Of a stretch of DNA of 64,000 nt, positions 11,143 through 23,200 are shown piece after piece. How positions within the stretch are numbered: the stretch's first letter is position 1; each line of letters begins with the position of its first letter. The translations under genes and the position numbers were made by a program. This stretch comes from Strigops habroptila (taxonomy: Eukaryota > Chordata > Aves > Psittaciformes > Psittacidae), in contig NC_044277.2 in NCBI RefSeq assembly GCF_004027225.2, positions 93,446,283-93,510,282 on the forward strand, written 5' to 3'. The notes beneath the pieces are model-generated. The model was not told the DNA's origin and searched no databases. It saw only the letters and a list, made by a program, of their open reading frames with translations.

Positions 11143-13179
11143 ATGAACTGAAAATGCACACTACTGCTTTGGAGCTGGTTGCAAATGGAGGGTTATAAAT
11201 TCCAGCTCAGCTTATCTAAATGGTAGTAATTTCATGTAGTTCTGAAAGACTGTGTTATCACAGTGAAAGATACACACTGTGAGTTAGACGGCTGACGTAT
11301 TCAGTGGTAATTACATAGAGGAAGCTTCCTAATTCCATTAGCAAATTGTTCCAGGTTTAGACAGAAATGAAATCATAGTGTTGTCTCCTCTTCTATCATA
11401 TTATTGTTGTTGTTACGTAGTTGTTGGTGCTCTCAATTATAGATCAGCAGCTCATGTCCTTGGTGCACTTTAAGTGCAGAACACAAACAGAAGACCCACT
11501 TCAGATTATTTACAGTTTAAATGCAGGACAGAAAAGAAGCCACAGATATGAGCAGAAAACGAAGTAATATTGCCATTCAGTTTGGCAGCACTCATCTCAC
11601 TACAGCAGCAGCCTGAGCTAGCTGCTCTTTTGTTCTTTGCAGGTATCACGGATAAAGATGGGTATTAATAAGGGAATTGGAGAACACACATAAGTTTGCA
11701 CCAGTGAACCGGGACCTCTTCCAAAGTATTTTTCGCTATGTGAGAAAATACATAACAAGCAAACTGTTAGGAGGCTAGGATCATGAGGTGATCACAACCA
11801 ACTCATTACTGCTGCAAGGGAACAATGAGATACTCAGTAAGCATGTGGTGGTGCTGGAAAGGACCTTGTCACAGCTTTACTTGTGAAAAAGGGCTAGGGA
11901 CAAGAGCATGGGCCAGGTTATTGTGGTGAAGCCCATGGGCCATGAAAATTGTTGTTGAATCAGAAAGTCTGGATGCATGGGAAGAAGGAGTTAAAAACTA
12001 GTCCAGTAGCTGGGACCCAACATGATGTGAGGTTCAAGAAGAGAAGTTTAGGATAAAAGCCAGTACTATTAAAGCATAATCTGGATATCAAAGCAGAATT
12101 ATTGCTGGTGACTAACAAGAAACTGGTGTCTTATGGCAATAATTGAGAAAGAGGTAGGAGAAAGGCTTTATGAGCCTAGTGGAGACGGAAAATTGTATCT
12201 TCATTTAATTCAGACAAACTATGCAATCTGGCTGGCTCATTATCCACAGGCAACGTTAGAGACAAAGGCCCAGGTTTTAATTTCTTCTGAGGTGAAGATG
12301 TCAGCAAATCATTCTGTGAGCCAATGGAACCTGGTTTCTACAGAATGTATCTCAGGCAAGCTCCATGGGTGGACTCTCTGATGTCTAATTTGTATATTAC
12401 TCTCTGCTGCAACATACCTGGCAGGACCTGGAGTGCACTAACTTTGTTTCCCTGGTCAGACCTCACCCACCCCTCAGGAGGTCATTTAAGCTAAGGCCTG
12501 GGCTTCCATCCTTTCTCCTGGGCATTTCCCTTCGCAAACTCTGTATAAATATAGTGTCTTTGGGATCTTAGCTTCTCTCTGAGAACATTATGGATGGCTG
12601 AATGAATGAAGACACATGTATGACACATTTTCAGGAATGCAGGGTAAAAAGGCAAGTTGAAAGAATCTTTGCCTATAGCCATCTCCAGCTGGTGAAATGG
12701 GCTGTGAAGGGATTTGAGAGTTGTTCTTGCGCTACTTTAGGTGGCCCTAGCACTCAACATAGGACCTAGCATCCTATGGCCTTACAGATCAGGTGAGATT
12801 TTTGTTCTCTGAAGAATACTGGATGCCAAGTGGCAAGTTTACAGTTTTTGTGGCTATGTTTGTGACTGGCAGGTCTGTTGGTGGTCTGAAACTCACTTAA
12901 TTGAGAATTGCCCTGTAATAATGCGATATTATGAAAGAAGGGGAAATAACATCACTTACAAAATACAATTACCATTTAATATTATTTTGTAGTAAATAGA
13001 GTTGTGTCATAGGTGTGCTAAGGTGTAGTTAATACTCTTGTCATAAATGAATTACAAACATGTAGAGCAAAATGTATTCATAAATATACACATGCACATT
13101 TACAAACAATTTTTTCATCAGGGTGCTCTGAGAACAATAATGATGACAAACAAAATAGGATGGTTTCACAGCAAGGAGA
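11143..13179. other. Non-coding intergenic DNA
   Basis: No gene was recognised. An 8-bp inverted repeat with a 9-base spacer lies at 11258-11282 (TCACAGTG and CACTGTGA). Open frames, such as one at 12133-12381, have no recognisable product. Confidence 0.55.
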
Positions 13180-13275
13180 TTGATTTAGATCAAAGTCATT
13201 TAAATTGCCAATTTTAATCATGATTTAAATTGTGAAATTGGAAACCTTGATTTAAATAATTGATTTTCATCTTGT
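13180..13275. repeat. AT-rich module with repeated GATTTAAAT-like units
   Basis: Within about 95 bases the motif (G)ATTTAAAT or a close variant recurs, together with its near-complement ATTTAAATTG and several TTGATTT units. It may be a relic of a palindromic ancient DNA element or a cluster of homeodomain-like sites. I could not assign it to a named repeat. Confidence 0.4.
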
Positions 13276-15119
13276 TTTGCATTTGTGTTTCCTAAGTATT
13301 TTTCTAAAGAAAGGTTGATTCTCATTGGCTGGTGTAATTCAGTATTTCCTTTTGCTAAACATGAGTATTATGTACATCCTATGTCTGTATATATTTAAGT
13401 GGTTTAACATATATTTACACAAATTCTAAATTTATACACTTTAATCATGTTAGAAAAATAATTAATGTACATTTTCTGAATTTCTAAATTATGCTTTTTC
13501 TTCCTCAAGCATTGCTTCAAATGATATCTGGATGGTAATTAGACTTTCATTAAAAATACATAAAATCTGGAAGAAGAGGGGGTGTTAGTTAAAACATGAA
13601 GGGTAGCTAAAAAGTAGTTTTTTAGAATGCATTTGTTTTAAAAAGCAAGGTCTAGATCGGCCATGGACTTCAGACTGGCAGCTATGACCAGTTATTTTAG
13701 TGAGGCATTAGTTGCCTGTATCTTCCAACCAGGTAGGGCTATGTTGCTAAAACCTTCACAGACCTCTTTCAAAGGACTGTGTGGTGAAACTGAGATCAGG
13801 ACCAGGAGCAAGAAAAGGAAGCCACCAAGGACATGAGCTCCTGCAAAGTCAGTGGTGGCCTCTCCATCCAAGCTGGTGTCAGTGGAGAGCATTGAAATGG
13901 GAAAAACCGCTAACCATCCTCAGCCTCCTATGACAAGGACAAGGTGTCCTTCAGAGCTTTCTGGAGGCAGCTTGTGACAGTGGTTTTGAACAAAGTAGGT
14001 GATTTCTATCCCTGCACTATCATGAAGTTTAGTGCCAATGTGCTTCTGCAGAGTGTGTCCTAAATCAGTTGTTTAATTTAGCAATGGTCTGTGGTTGTAG
14101 ACCTGAACTGTCACTGTGACTTCCAATATTTTAGAAACAGCTTTAAGTGGCTCATAATGCATTTTAGGCTAATTGAGCAGGAAAACTGGACCATTCTAGT
14201 TTTAGTCCCCATTGTTTGCTTTGTGTGTCTTGGAATTACTATGATAGTCTCTTGGAAGACCTGGTTGTTCAAGATGGTTCTTGATTTGCTGTACCAGGAA
14301 GTATAATTTATTTCATTTTTGACACTGAAGAAGGCTTTTATAGTTATTAATCAGCAAAAAATGCAGCAAAGTTTTGTGATACTTTCTTTTTTAGATTTAA
14401 ATATATTTTCAGAGTCTTAAGCAGTCTTTTGGGTATGGAGTAGTGAGGAAGATATCCCAGTTAGCAAAGGAAGAGCTATACCTTGAACATCTTGATTGTC
14501 TAGTTGATTAAATTGATAATTTTATTTATTTTTTAACGTTTCATCCTGATGACAAAAGATTATTCGTGAGTGTTGACTCTTTCACCACTGAGTGTTCCCT
14601 TAAGTAGTGAAGCTACTGTGGCTGTAGGGAGTTTTGAATAAAAATGTTTGGAAGGTCTGTGTGACCCTCAGTGTTACACATACATCTCTATATGTGATAA
14701 AACTGAAGACAGCAAAGGTGCCCTAAATATATTCCAAAACATTTTAAGATGTATACAAAATAGACGGTTTGAATTATAAAAGGACAAGCTTAAATAACAT
14801 TTGTTTGAAACTTTCCCTATAATGATCTTTCTAAAAATCTCTTGGTCCTCTTATTCTACTTTGGCAAAGGTCGTTTTAAGTATAAGAAAGTAACACTGTC
14901 AAAACATTGTTACTTGTTTGGTTTCGTTTTGGGGTTTTTTTTTTTTTTTACTAAAAAACTATTAACTCTACCTCTTGATTTCTGCCTAAGTTTGATTTTT
15001 CTTTATTTTTTATTAACAAAATAATAGGTGACAGTTAAACCTAGGAAAAGTAGCAAAGTACTAATTAAGTCCTATCTAATCTCAGTCTTATCTGGCCATC
15101 CATGCTCATAATTACTTTC

Positions 15120-15300
15120 CCAGGTTTTAAAGGCACTAATCATTTAATAAAGCCAACTTTGTAAATTGAAAATAAGGAATTGTTAATTCAGCCTTTGCAG
15201 AACGAGCTACTAATTTCACATATTTCTGCTAGCATTGTGTTAACATCACAGTGGTTCCAAGTGTCTATTAGTGCCTTATCTCTGCAAAGGCAGGGACAAG
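15120..15300. promoter_or_regulatory. Candidate regulatory module with two interleaved inverted repeats
   Basis: AAGGCACTAAT (15130-15140) is the exact reverse complement of ATTAGTGCCTT (15267-15277). GCCTTTGCAGA (15191-15201) is the exact reverse complement of TCTGCAAAGGC (15281-15291). The arms interleave (A, B, A', B'). The segment also has several TAAT cores and CTTTG motifs and no open frame. Enhancer-like status is inference. Confidence 0.35.
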
Positions 15301-15922
15301 TCATGCCTGACCCTTCAATCTCGAACATACAGTAGTATGTGAATGTTGAAAGAGACACATAGAAAACAACCCAAGAAATCAGGATGAAAACCCACTTTAT
15401 TTAGTGATGAAAATTATTTTAATGAGGCTGTCTTGACGCACCATAGCCATGACTGAGTCAAATTTGAGCATGGTGATTCTGTACTTTGGAAGTTCAGTGG
15501 CCTTAATATTCAATCGGTTAATTTTAAAAGGTTCATTAATTTAGGTGTGTAGGTGGTTTTAATAAAGACATTACGTTATTGTATCCATTGTGCCTTACAA
15601 AGCTGGAAAATTGCCTCCCTTCCTCCAGCAAAATCTGCTATTTTTATGCTTCAGAGGAATAAACATAGTCCTCTCTACTTCAAAACATCCCTTTCCTCTG
15701 ATCCTCAAATAGCTACTTTTAGTGAATTTTTCACCTTTTTGCTCAAGATCTTGGTTTATCTTGAGCTCTGCATATCTTTGAGCAACACCTCAGAGCTCTC
15801 ACACTAACAGTGTTTTTCCTCTCACTCTCTTTAGTTCAAAGTTGGCCCCAAATATTACTCCATAACAAACTAAAGTACCCAATGTGTATGAGTCATAAGA
15901 ATAGGATTTTGTAAGATCTTCC

Positions 15923-15948
15923 ATACAGGTGAAATATACAGGTGAAAT
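15923..15948. repeat. Perfect 13-bp tandem repeat carrying two CAGGTG E-boxes
   Basis: ATACAGGTGAAAT occurs twice without gap (15923-15935 and 15936-15948). Each unit contains CAGGTG, the E2-box type recognised by ZEB and Snail factors as well as by some bHLH proteins. Confidence 0.85.
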
Positions 15949-17225
15949 TGCTTTAATACATACACAAATAGAAGCTGGGAAATATTTAAAATTCTAAGAG
16001 TGCCCTGTTTGTAGGGTAAATTCTGATTAAAAGCTGATAAACAGTACTCTAAGTTTTCCTGCCATATGTAATAATATAAGAGATGAAAAAGGATATAAGT
16101 TGCTTTCAGCCTAGTCCATTTTACTGAATGTCATGTCAGGGATTAGATTTAATTAGATCCTTTGTGAAAAGAATTTTTTAATAAAGAAGCTGATCAGATT
16201 AAAGGATAAATTAGTATATTATTCTATAGTAATACATGTTAAATTGGATAATGTGTTACCTCTGATGGTATCACAGAAATTGCTTACTGTGATAAAATGT
16301 TGCTTGTCATAGTTCAGTGGAATATAAGTATGTCCTAAAAACTGTGTTTGCAAAATAAAGGGGTTTGAAGTATTCAAATTGCTTATTGTGGAGAGTGAAC
16401 AAAACCAAGCTGCCCTTAATTAAGCAGAAAAAGAGACTACTTGTGGTTCTGTTACAAAAGTCTTGTTGAATAAGTGAAACGATGCAAATTTCTCAAATGC
16501 ACGCAAACCAAACCTGAACCTTTTGGGTTCAATAGCAAAGGCAAGAGCAGAAAGACAGGAAAAACCTCACAAGGCAATGAATTTATGTATCCTGCCATCT
16601 TATGCTGGCTTGAAGCTGTATTTGAGCTGACAGAAGCTTTTCAAAATGGCATAATATTTGAATAAAATTCCTAATCTCCTGCTCGTGGGTGGAGTGGCTT
16701 TGCCTGAAGAAGGCTGTGAAGGCTCAAGAAGGAGCAAGGAGTGATCCCTGCCTCGGATCTACCTTGTAATTACTGCAAAGCTAAAGCCCTTTTTTGCTCT
16801 ATTTGTTCTATTCTGCACTTTAGCTGAGGCACCATGAGACCCAGAAATTACTCAAATAGCAACAGCAGAGATGAGAAAATGAAGATTGGCTCTCATGTTA
16901 ATCAGCCAGCTTCACCTTATCATCCAGAATGCACCCTAAGACTGTAAAAATATGCCTTGGTGTTTCTGGTTGATTTTTAATCTTTCAGACTTTTCTAATG
17001 AGAACACTTGAAGTGATATTTTATGAAATTTGATGCAAAGTGCAGTGAACCCAGGTGGAAAAGGCACCAGTGATTTACATCTGCTTTGGAATATGCCCGT
17101 AGTGGGAGGTAAAGTAACTTTTCTACTTGGGTATTCCCCTTCTGAAATAACTCTTCCATTTCTGAACTTGACTGCTTTGTTCAATAGGCCTTGTTTATAC
17201 ATGCATATTCTGATTTTAAATGTAA

Positions 17226-17250
17226 TTTTTTTTTTTTTTTTTTTTTTTTT
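17226..17250. repeat. Poly-T tract (25 T)
   Basis: This is an uninterrupted run of T in non-coding DNA. No retroposon body or flanking duplication is recognisable, so it is listed only as a homopolymer. Confidence 0.95.
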
Positions 17251-19158
17251 GTTTGACAGTAACAGCTGAGATAAATCTCTTCACAAATTATTGGAAAACT
17301 GAGGAATAATTTAATATCAGAAGAGCCTCCTGGAGGACTTGCAGGATGTAATATAAGCCTGACAGTTCCAGTTAGGGCTATCTGAGTCAGTAGGAAAGAG
17401 GGTGATGTACGTGCTAAAGCTGGAAGTTCAGAAAGAGAAATCCTGATAATTTTTTTAAATTTTATTTTTAATAGAACCTATTGCATAATATAAGCTACTG
17501 CTGTAGGTGCTTGTACCTCTGCCAGACAGGTGCAGGTCACAATCCCATGACTCCAAGAATCCTACTTATTACCTTTTAAAACCAAATACAATGAAGCACT
17601 ACAGCAATCCGCAATAATCTCCACTTCCTGCCAGCTGATCAGCTCTGTGCACACATGCACAGAATTAACATGAATGGTGACCACCATGGTAGGTAGCAGT
17701 GCCTGGACCAGGATGCAGGCTGGAGAGATCCTACAGCATCAGCTGCTGGCTGTGACTGGCCACTGATGTTTCTCCTCCCAATGAGTGAAGGTGTTGTGTG
17801 GGCTTGGAATGCCCATACGCTGTGTGAGCAGAGCACCAGGTACTTACTGGGAAGCAATAGATTGACTGAGCTGGTGGTTTGCTTCTGCAAAGGTCTGGAC
17901 AGGCTTCACAATGAGCACTGTGTGATAGGGGAGACAGTGAAGAAAGTTGTGTGTGAGCCCTCTCTAATGCAGGAAGTCTTGAATAAGCAGCCTTGACTGC
18001 CAAAAAGGATGGGCACAGTGGGTTTCAGATGTTTGTCAATAAACCTAATTTCTCTCATTTGTTGTCTTGAGAATGTCTCTCCCAGCAGGAATCCTCCTTA
18101 ACATGCCTAAACAGCAACTTTTGACAGCGGAGAAAAATCAGCTAGGGAAAATTAATCACAACATCACTTGATGCCACTCTTTTGTCCTCTATCAGAGCTT
18201 CTGTTTCTGAAATTGAAGGTCATTTGAGAAGTTGGTGTTGTTGCAGTTGGCTGCAGTTATGTCTAAAGGCTTCTCTACCTTGTAAATTCTGATAACCCCT
18301 CATACAAAATTACTTCTATGTTTTGTGACTATCTGGTGTGTGCATAACACTTTTTATACAGAGACCAGCACAGGTCTGGTAAGGTTCTACTTTGTCTACA
18401 GTTTATTCGCTGTCATCTAACTGGGTGTTTAGTCTCCTGATGTGAAATATCTCCTGTTTGTGGTACCTAGAAAGTGGTGATGTCTGTGGTCACTTCAAAG
18501 GACATTTTCTTCATCAGATATACTTCGTATTAGTTTAAATCAAAAATAATTTTTAATTTTGAATATTTAAAAGTGTTATGACATTAGAACATTTGTAATT
18601 CTTTCCTTGATGGTAAAGCAAGAAAAGTATATCTTCACACTGATTTTTACTTTCAGAGTTTTTCTCAGAAATCTTTATTAGGGTGACCAGTTGTTTTGTA
18701 CTGGGTATATAAAAGATGTTGTCTATGTGATATTCAGAAACAAATGCAGGAAGCGAACAATGTAACTAGACACGTTTTGTAACTAAATAGGTTAAAAAAT
18801 AGTCTGGTGATCTTGTGGTGGCTAGAAGCTCAGTAACAATAGATTAATGATTTCTCTAGAGCCTCTGATTGTGGTTAGCTATGGACATGATTTCCAGGAA
18901 TTTCAGTTTTTCACAGCTGTCTGTTCATTTGATGTGATTAAATAGAATGACCTAAATTTTACATGTGCAGTTGTCTGTGAGGCTGGGGTTTTGGTGGTGA
19001 TGGTTTTGTTTTGCTTTGGGTTTTTTGGGGGGTTTCTTTAATGCTTTGGGTTCCCTGCAGCTCATATTCTGAATTAGCAGGAACATTTTTTTTTTCCCCA
19101 GAGTGGAACTTTCAATTTCTGTTTTTAAATGAAGATAAGAGAAATAGGGCTACACTGA

Positions 19159-19195
19159 TTTTATTTATTTATTTGTTTGTTTGTTTGTTTATTTT
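19159..19195. repeat. (TTTA)n(TTTG)n compound microsatellite
   Basis: TTTA/ATTT tetranucleotide units change into TTTG units and end in ATTTTAAG. It is a simple repeat with no further meaning seen. Confidence 0.9.
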
Positions 19196-19810
19196 AAGTA
19201 TCTGTGGTAATGAAAGTGCAAACTTCATGGGCAGTGTTACTGCCATAAAGGTAGATGATTTAAGAGCAAAGGAAATTTCCCAGAAGTCCTTCCAGTGCTT
19301 TTAAACTGGCCTTTTCAGTACAGTATGACTTCATAAAACAAACCACCACAAGAAATATTCAAAGTGTTTTTGATATGTGGATCCAAGTGTTTCTGATCTA
19401 TGTATTAGAATATAAAATCTGCATATTCATCTATCACTAAAGTGATAAATTGTTGAAACAGCTCTCACATGCACAGTGCATACATAGGTGGCTTAGTGAA
19501 TGAATAATGCAAACCAGAGGTTTCTGGAATTTTCACTAAAGAAAAGAGGAATGAAGCTTCCTATCAATAGTTATGGCCTGACTCTTCATCAACTTGGATC
19601 TTCTGTGAGCATTTATGTCTGTGTGAAGTAAGCTTAAGAAGAATTTAAAAATGCTCCACTGGAATTTACATGGCTCGGGAGGCTCGTTAGAGGATGAGTG
19701 TCTTTACTTCAGGTCACTGATTTAAATCCCAGTTAGAAATAGCCAGAAGTCATTACAATCTGACAGCCGGTTGGTGACCTATGAAATGAACTGGTAACAG
19801 GAACCATTAG

Positions 19811-19857
19811 TTGCCACCAGGATGTGGCAAATTTGCTTCACACCTGTGAAGCAAATT
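19811..19857. repeat. Two adjacent perfect hairpins
   Basis: The first stem has arms TTGCCAC (19811-19817) and GTGGCAA (19824-19830) around a 6-base loop. The second has arms AATTTGCTTCACA (19830-19842) and TGTGAAGCAAATT (19845-19857) separated only by CC. The second is almost a continuous 28-bp palindrome, and the two share base 19830. There is no open reading frame or known repeat around them. They could be structured RNA, a dimer-binding site or a remnant terminal repeat. Confidence 0.9.
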
Positions 19858-20186
19858 CAGTAGCCTGAAATTAGAGAAAGAAGGGGGTTTTTTTTCTTAA
19901 GGAATATCTTGTTCTCACTGCCCAGCCTGTGCTGAACAGTGTGCAGTTAAGTTTTATCCATTAATAGGAGATTTTCGTAGAATTACAGTCTTCGTAGCTG
20001 ATCCTCTAAATCTGCAGAGACAACCAGCTGCAGCCGTTAGGTAGTCATTTCTCCTCTGCCTTGCTTTTACTTAGTAAATGTTTGCCTCTTTTTATGTATA
20101 TAATGGTTTCTCCAAGATTTTCCTGTCGTCACTGGGGAAGCAGCCTCTCTTTACCCTATCCCACACTTTATTTCACTTTGTAAACA

Positions 20187-20260
20187 CCCCCCCCCCAAAA
20201 AAAAACCCCCACCAAAACCCAAAAATACCAAAAAAACCCAACCAACCACCCAACCAAAAC
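20187..20260. repeat. C/A-rich low-complexity tract
   Basis: Runs of C and A with CCAACC-like units. On the other strand this is the G/T-rich low-complexity sequence common elsewhere in this window. The open frame across it on the minus strand is an artefact of composition. Confidence 0.9.
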
Positions 20261-23200
20261 TTCTTACTGTCCTTGCGAATGTATCATTGAAATTATTTAA
20301 GTACTTATAGTTGGAGTCTAATAGAAAATAACTGTTGACTGAGGGACCCCATAAATTACCCAGTGTCTGCTGAGGCAGAATCTGTAAACATAGTGTGTTT
20401 ATATGTAATAAGTACAGAATTTGTAATTTGACTTTACAGGCAGAGGTTACTGTCAGATTATGGGTGTCTCTGATCTGACTCCAGACAGTCACATATTATA
20501 GATATTTACCTTTCACGATACCTCTGGCATTGTGTGAAGCACCAAATTTGAAGAGAATAGGCTTATTTGAGCTTTATTTATTTTTAATTTGATATATTTT
20601 CTTGTTATTTGAGATAAAAATAACACCAGGCAGAGTAGATGGGTGGGGGTGGGGAGGGGGGAGGGAGGCAGGAAGAGTCTGTGGATAAGTTTTAAAGTTT
20701 CAAGCTGTTGCCTTTGGAACTTGCCATGGCCTTGACTTGGGCTCTCAAAATACAGCTTCCACGCAGTGGTCAGACAGATGTGCATAAAGATGTTTGCATG
20801 GGAGATTGCAAGAGTGGGACTAGAGAAAGCATGCTTTTCTTTATATACCACTTGTATATTATGTTTGGCTTTGCATCCAGGTGGGCATTATCAATATTGG
20901 CGTCAATGATATTTTTTCTGTCATTCCACTGACAGCTGGATTGAATTGTTACTTAGAAATCATGGGGTTAGGGAAAATTATAAACTTTTACCCATGCTGA
21001 CAAATATATACCTCAACTTTCTGGAGGGAGCGCAAGCAATATCTCATTAAAATTCTCTATATATTCTATATATACTTCTTTCTCATTAGATATAGAGATG
21101 AATTCAACTTTTATCAGACTGATATCGTTATTACATCTATTTCATTCAAGCCAAGTAACTTTATTCAAGACTGGGACTCCTCCAGATACTGGTTTTCAGT
21201 ATACAGTTTGTATTTTCATAAATGGTTAAAACAAGGGTATGCTTTGAAAAATGTTATTATGGTAGGTAAATTATTTTTTGTAAAGAGTGACAAAAGGTAA
21301 ATAAATTGGTAAGACTGAATAACTACCCTTTTATGAATATGGATCTATTACTGAAAGTGTTCTGTATTAGTCAAAGGCACAATTTTTTTGAACTGAATGG
21401 GGTTGTAAATTTCTAGATGAGGTTTCATTTGAAAAATTTGAGAGCAGTGACAGTGTTGAGACTGATAATCATATTGACCTAAAGGACCAAAAAGGCAATT
21501 ATAGAGGTTATAGGCAAAGGAACAAAGAACAGTAATAGAGGTCAGCAGCAAATGGAAAACCAGACAGTTAGTTTATCTCATGTCTATATTTACTATGCTG
21601 TTTTTACCAGATCTGGTATAATATTTCTGTGCTTAGGGTGACCTTGATATTTCTTGCAAAAACAAATTATATTCCATCCTCCTTCACATTGGCAGGTATA
21701 TGTCCGTATTTTTGCCATACCTATTTCCGTGTGAAAAGGGTCAAACTCATAAGACCTAAAGACATATGAGGTCAGCACTCATATAGGCTAAAAGCAAATC
21801 AGGGGGGCTGGGCTGGGTTGCTGGATCTGCGGCTAGGAGAATGTGCTATTGTACAGAGTGAAAAAACACTGTTTTGATGGTGTGGGTTGAATTTGCAGGG
21901 CAGCCCCATCGTGGCCCTAGCAGCCTGGTGCTCAGAGAAGGCTATGCCTGCTTCCATGGCCTCTGACAAGATGGTGGGGAAAAGTCTGTCCTTCATACTC
22001 TTTCCTCTCCTTTGATGCTCCCTCGTTCATCCAGTGTTTTCCAGCTGTCTGAGCAACAGCTGACCACTCAAGATGCACAAGCCTCCTGTGCCCAGGTCCT
22101 TGCTTGCACCTGAGGATGCCCAGAATCAGGAGAAGAGGAACAGCTTTGCTGTGTCTGGGTTAGGTCTTTCTCCTGTTCCTTTGTGTGTGCTAGGGAAGAG
22201 TGTGCTGTGGCATAGGCTTTCTGAATTTTTGAGGGCTGCAAACTGCGTAACCTCACCCATGCCACATGAAGCAGAAGTGCATGTTCTCAGAGGACTGCCT
22301 ATTGCTGTGGAGATGGGGAAGTCCCAGATTAGATTTCGGGCTGGCCGCAAAACCTCTGTCTATTATCTGTCTGCTTATCTATCCAGTCATATTATGACAG
22401 CACAAAGATATATTATTAAGCTACAAACAGGTGTTCCATATGATAACAAGGTGCACAAAGCCCTGTTAAGCCAGGCCAAGATTGTAAGTAGGACTCGAAT
22501 CCTTTTCCTGGCATGGTCCTGTATATTCTCTGTATGACAGAATTTAAGACAAGGATTTTAGTCTCCACGCTTCATCAGTATTCAGCTGACTGCTCAAACA
22601 AATTTATGAACCAAAGAGATCACGCTGACTATGATTCTAGTCCAGTGCCTTTGTCAGTATGGAGAGGTGATTTCTTAAAAGAAGTGATGAACTAGAAAGG
22701 GTGACATTTTCCAATATAAGCCAGAGAGGCGGATAATTCATTAAATATGTTGAAAAGGGACTAGAAATGACTTGAACATTCTCAGAAGGTGAGAAGAATG
22801 GATATTATCAAACAATGTATTTAGAATGTTAGCCTTAAATATTCAAACCTGCCATATTTTTCTAGCAATTTTGAAAGTATACGTACATTAGATAATCTTT
22901 ATATAGTATCTCATTTTTGCAGCTATATTTAAACTCATTATGTCTCAGATTGAATTTTTCAGGAAGGAAGAAGTCCAAGCTAATGTTTTAAAACTTTAAG
23001 GAAGAAGAAAGTAAGGCTGAAACCAGAAGTTCCCAAATGTAGTCTTATTTTGATTATAATAATCTTCTCTTCAAGTAGTATTCATAATTGTATATAGAGT
23101 AAATGGGAACAAGAATATGGAAAAGTAATCTTTTTGCCCCTGTCCATTAAGAATAACATAAAATGGGCCTGTTCATTTGTTAAGCTTTCAACAGAGCTTT

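Noticed and set aside
17226..17250. Poly-A tail (minus strand) of a retrocopy or SINE
   Set aside because: No gene-like or SINE-like body and no target-site duplication was seen next to the T run.
19811..19857. MicroRNA precursor
   Set aside because: The stems are 7 and 13 bp only. A precursor needs a stem of roughly 30 bp or more.
22073..22537. 154-codon + strand ORF in intergenic DNA
   Set aside because: It is the longest ORF outside GC-rich DNA, but it shows no domain, no splice or promoter context and no repeat-protein similarity that I can see.
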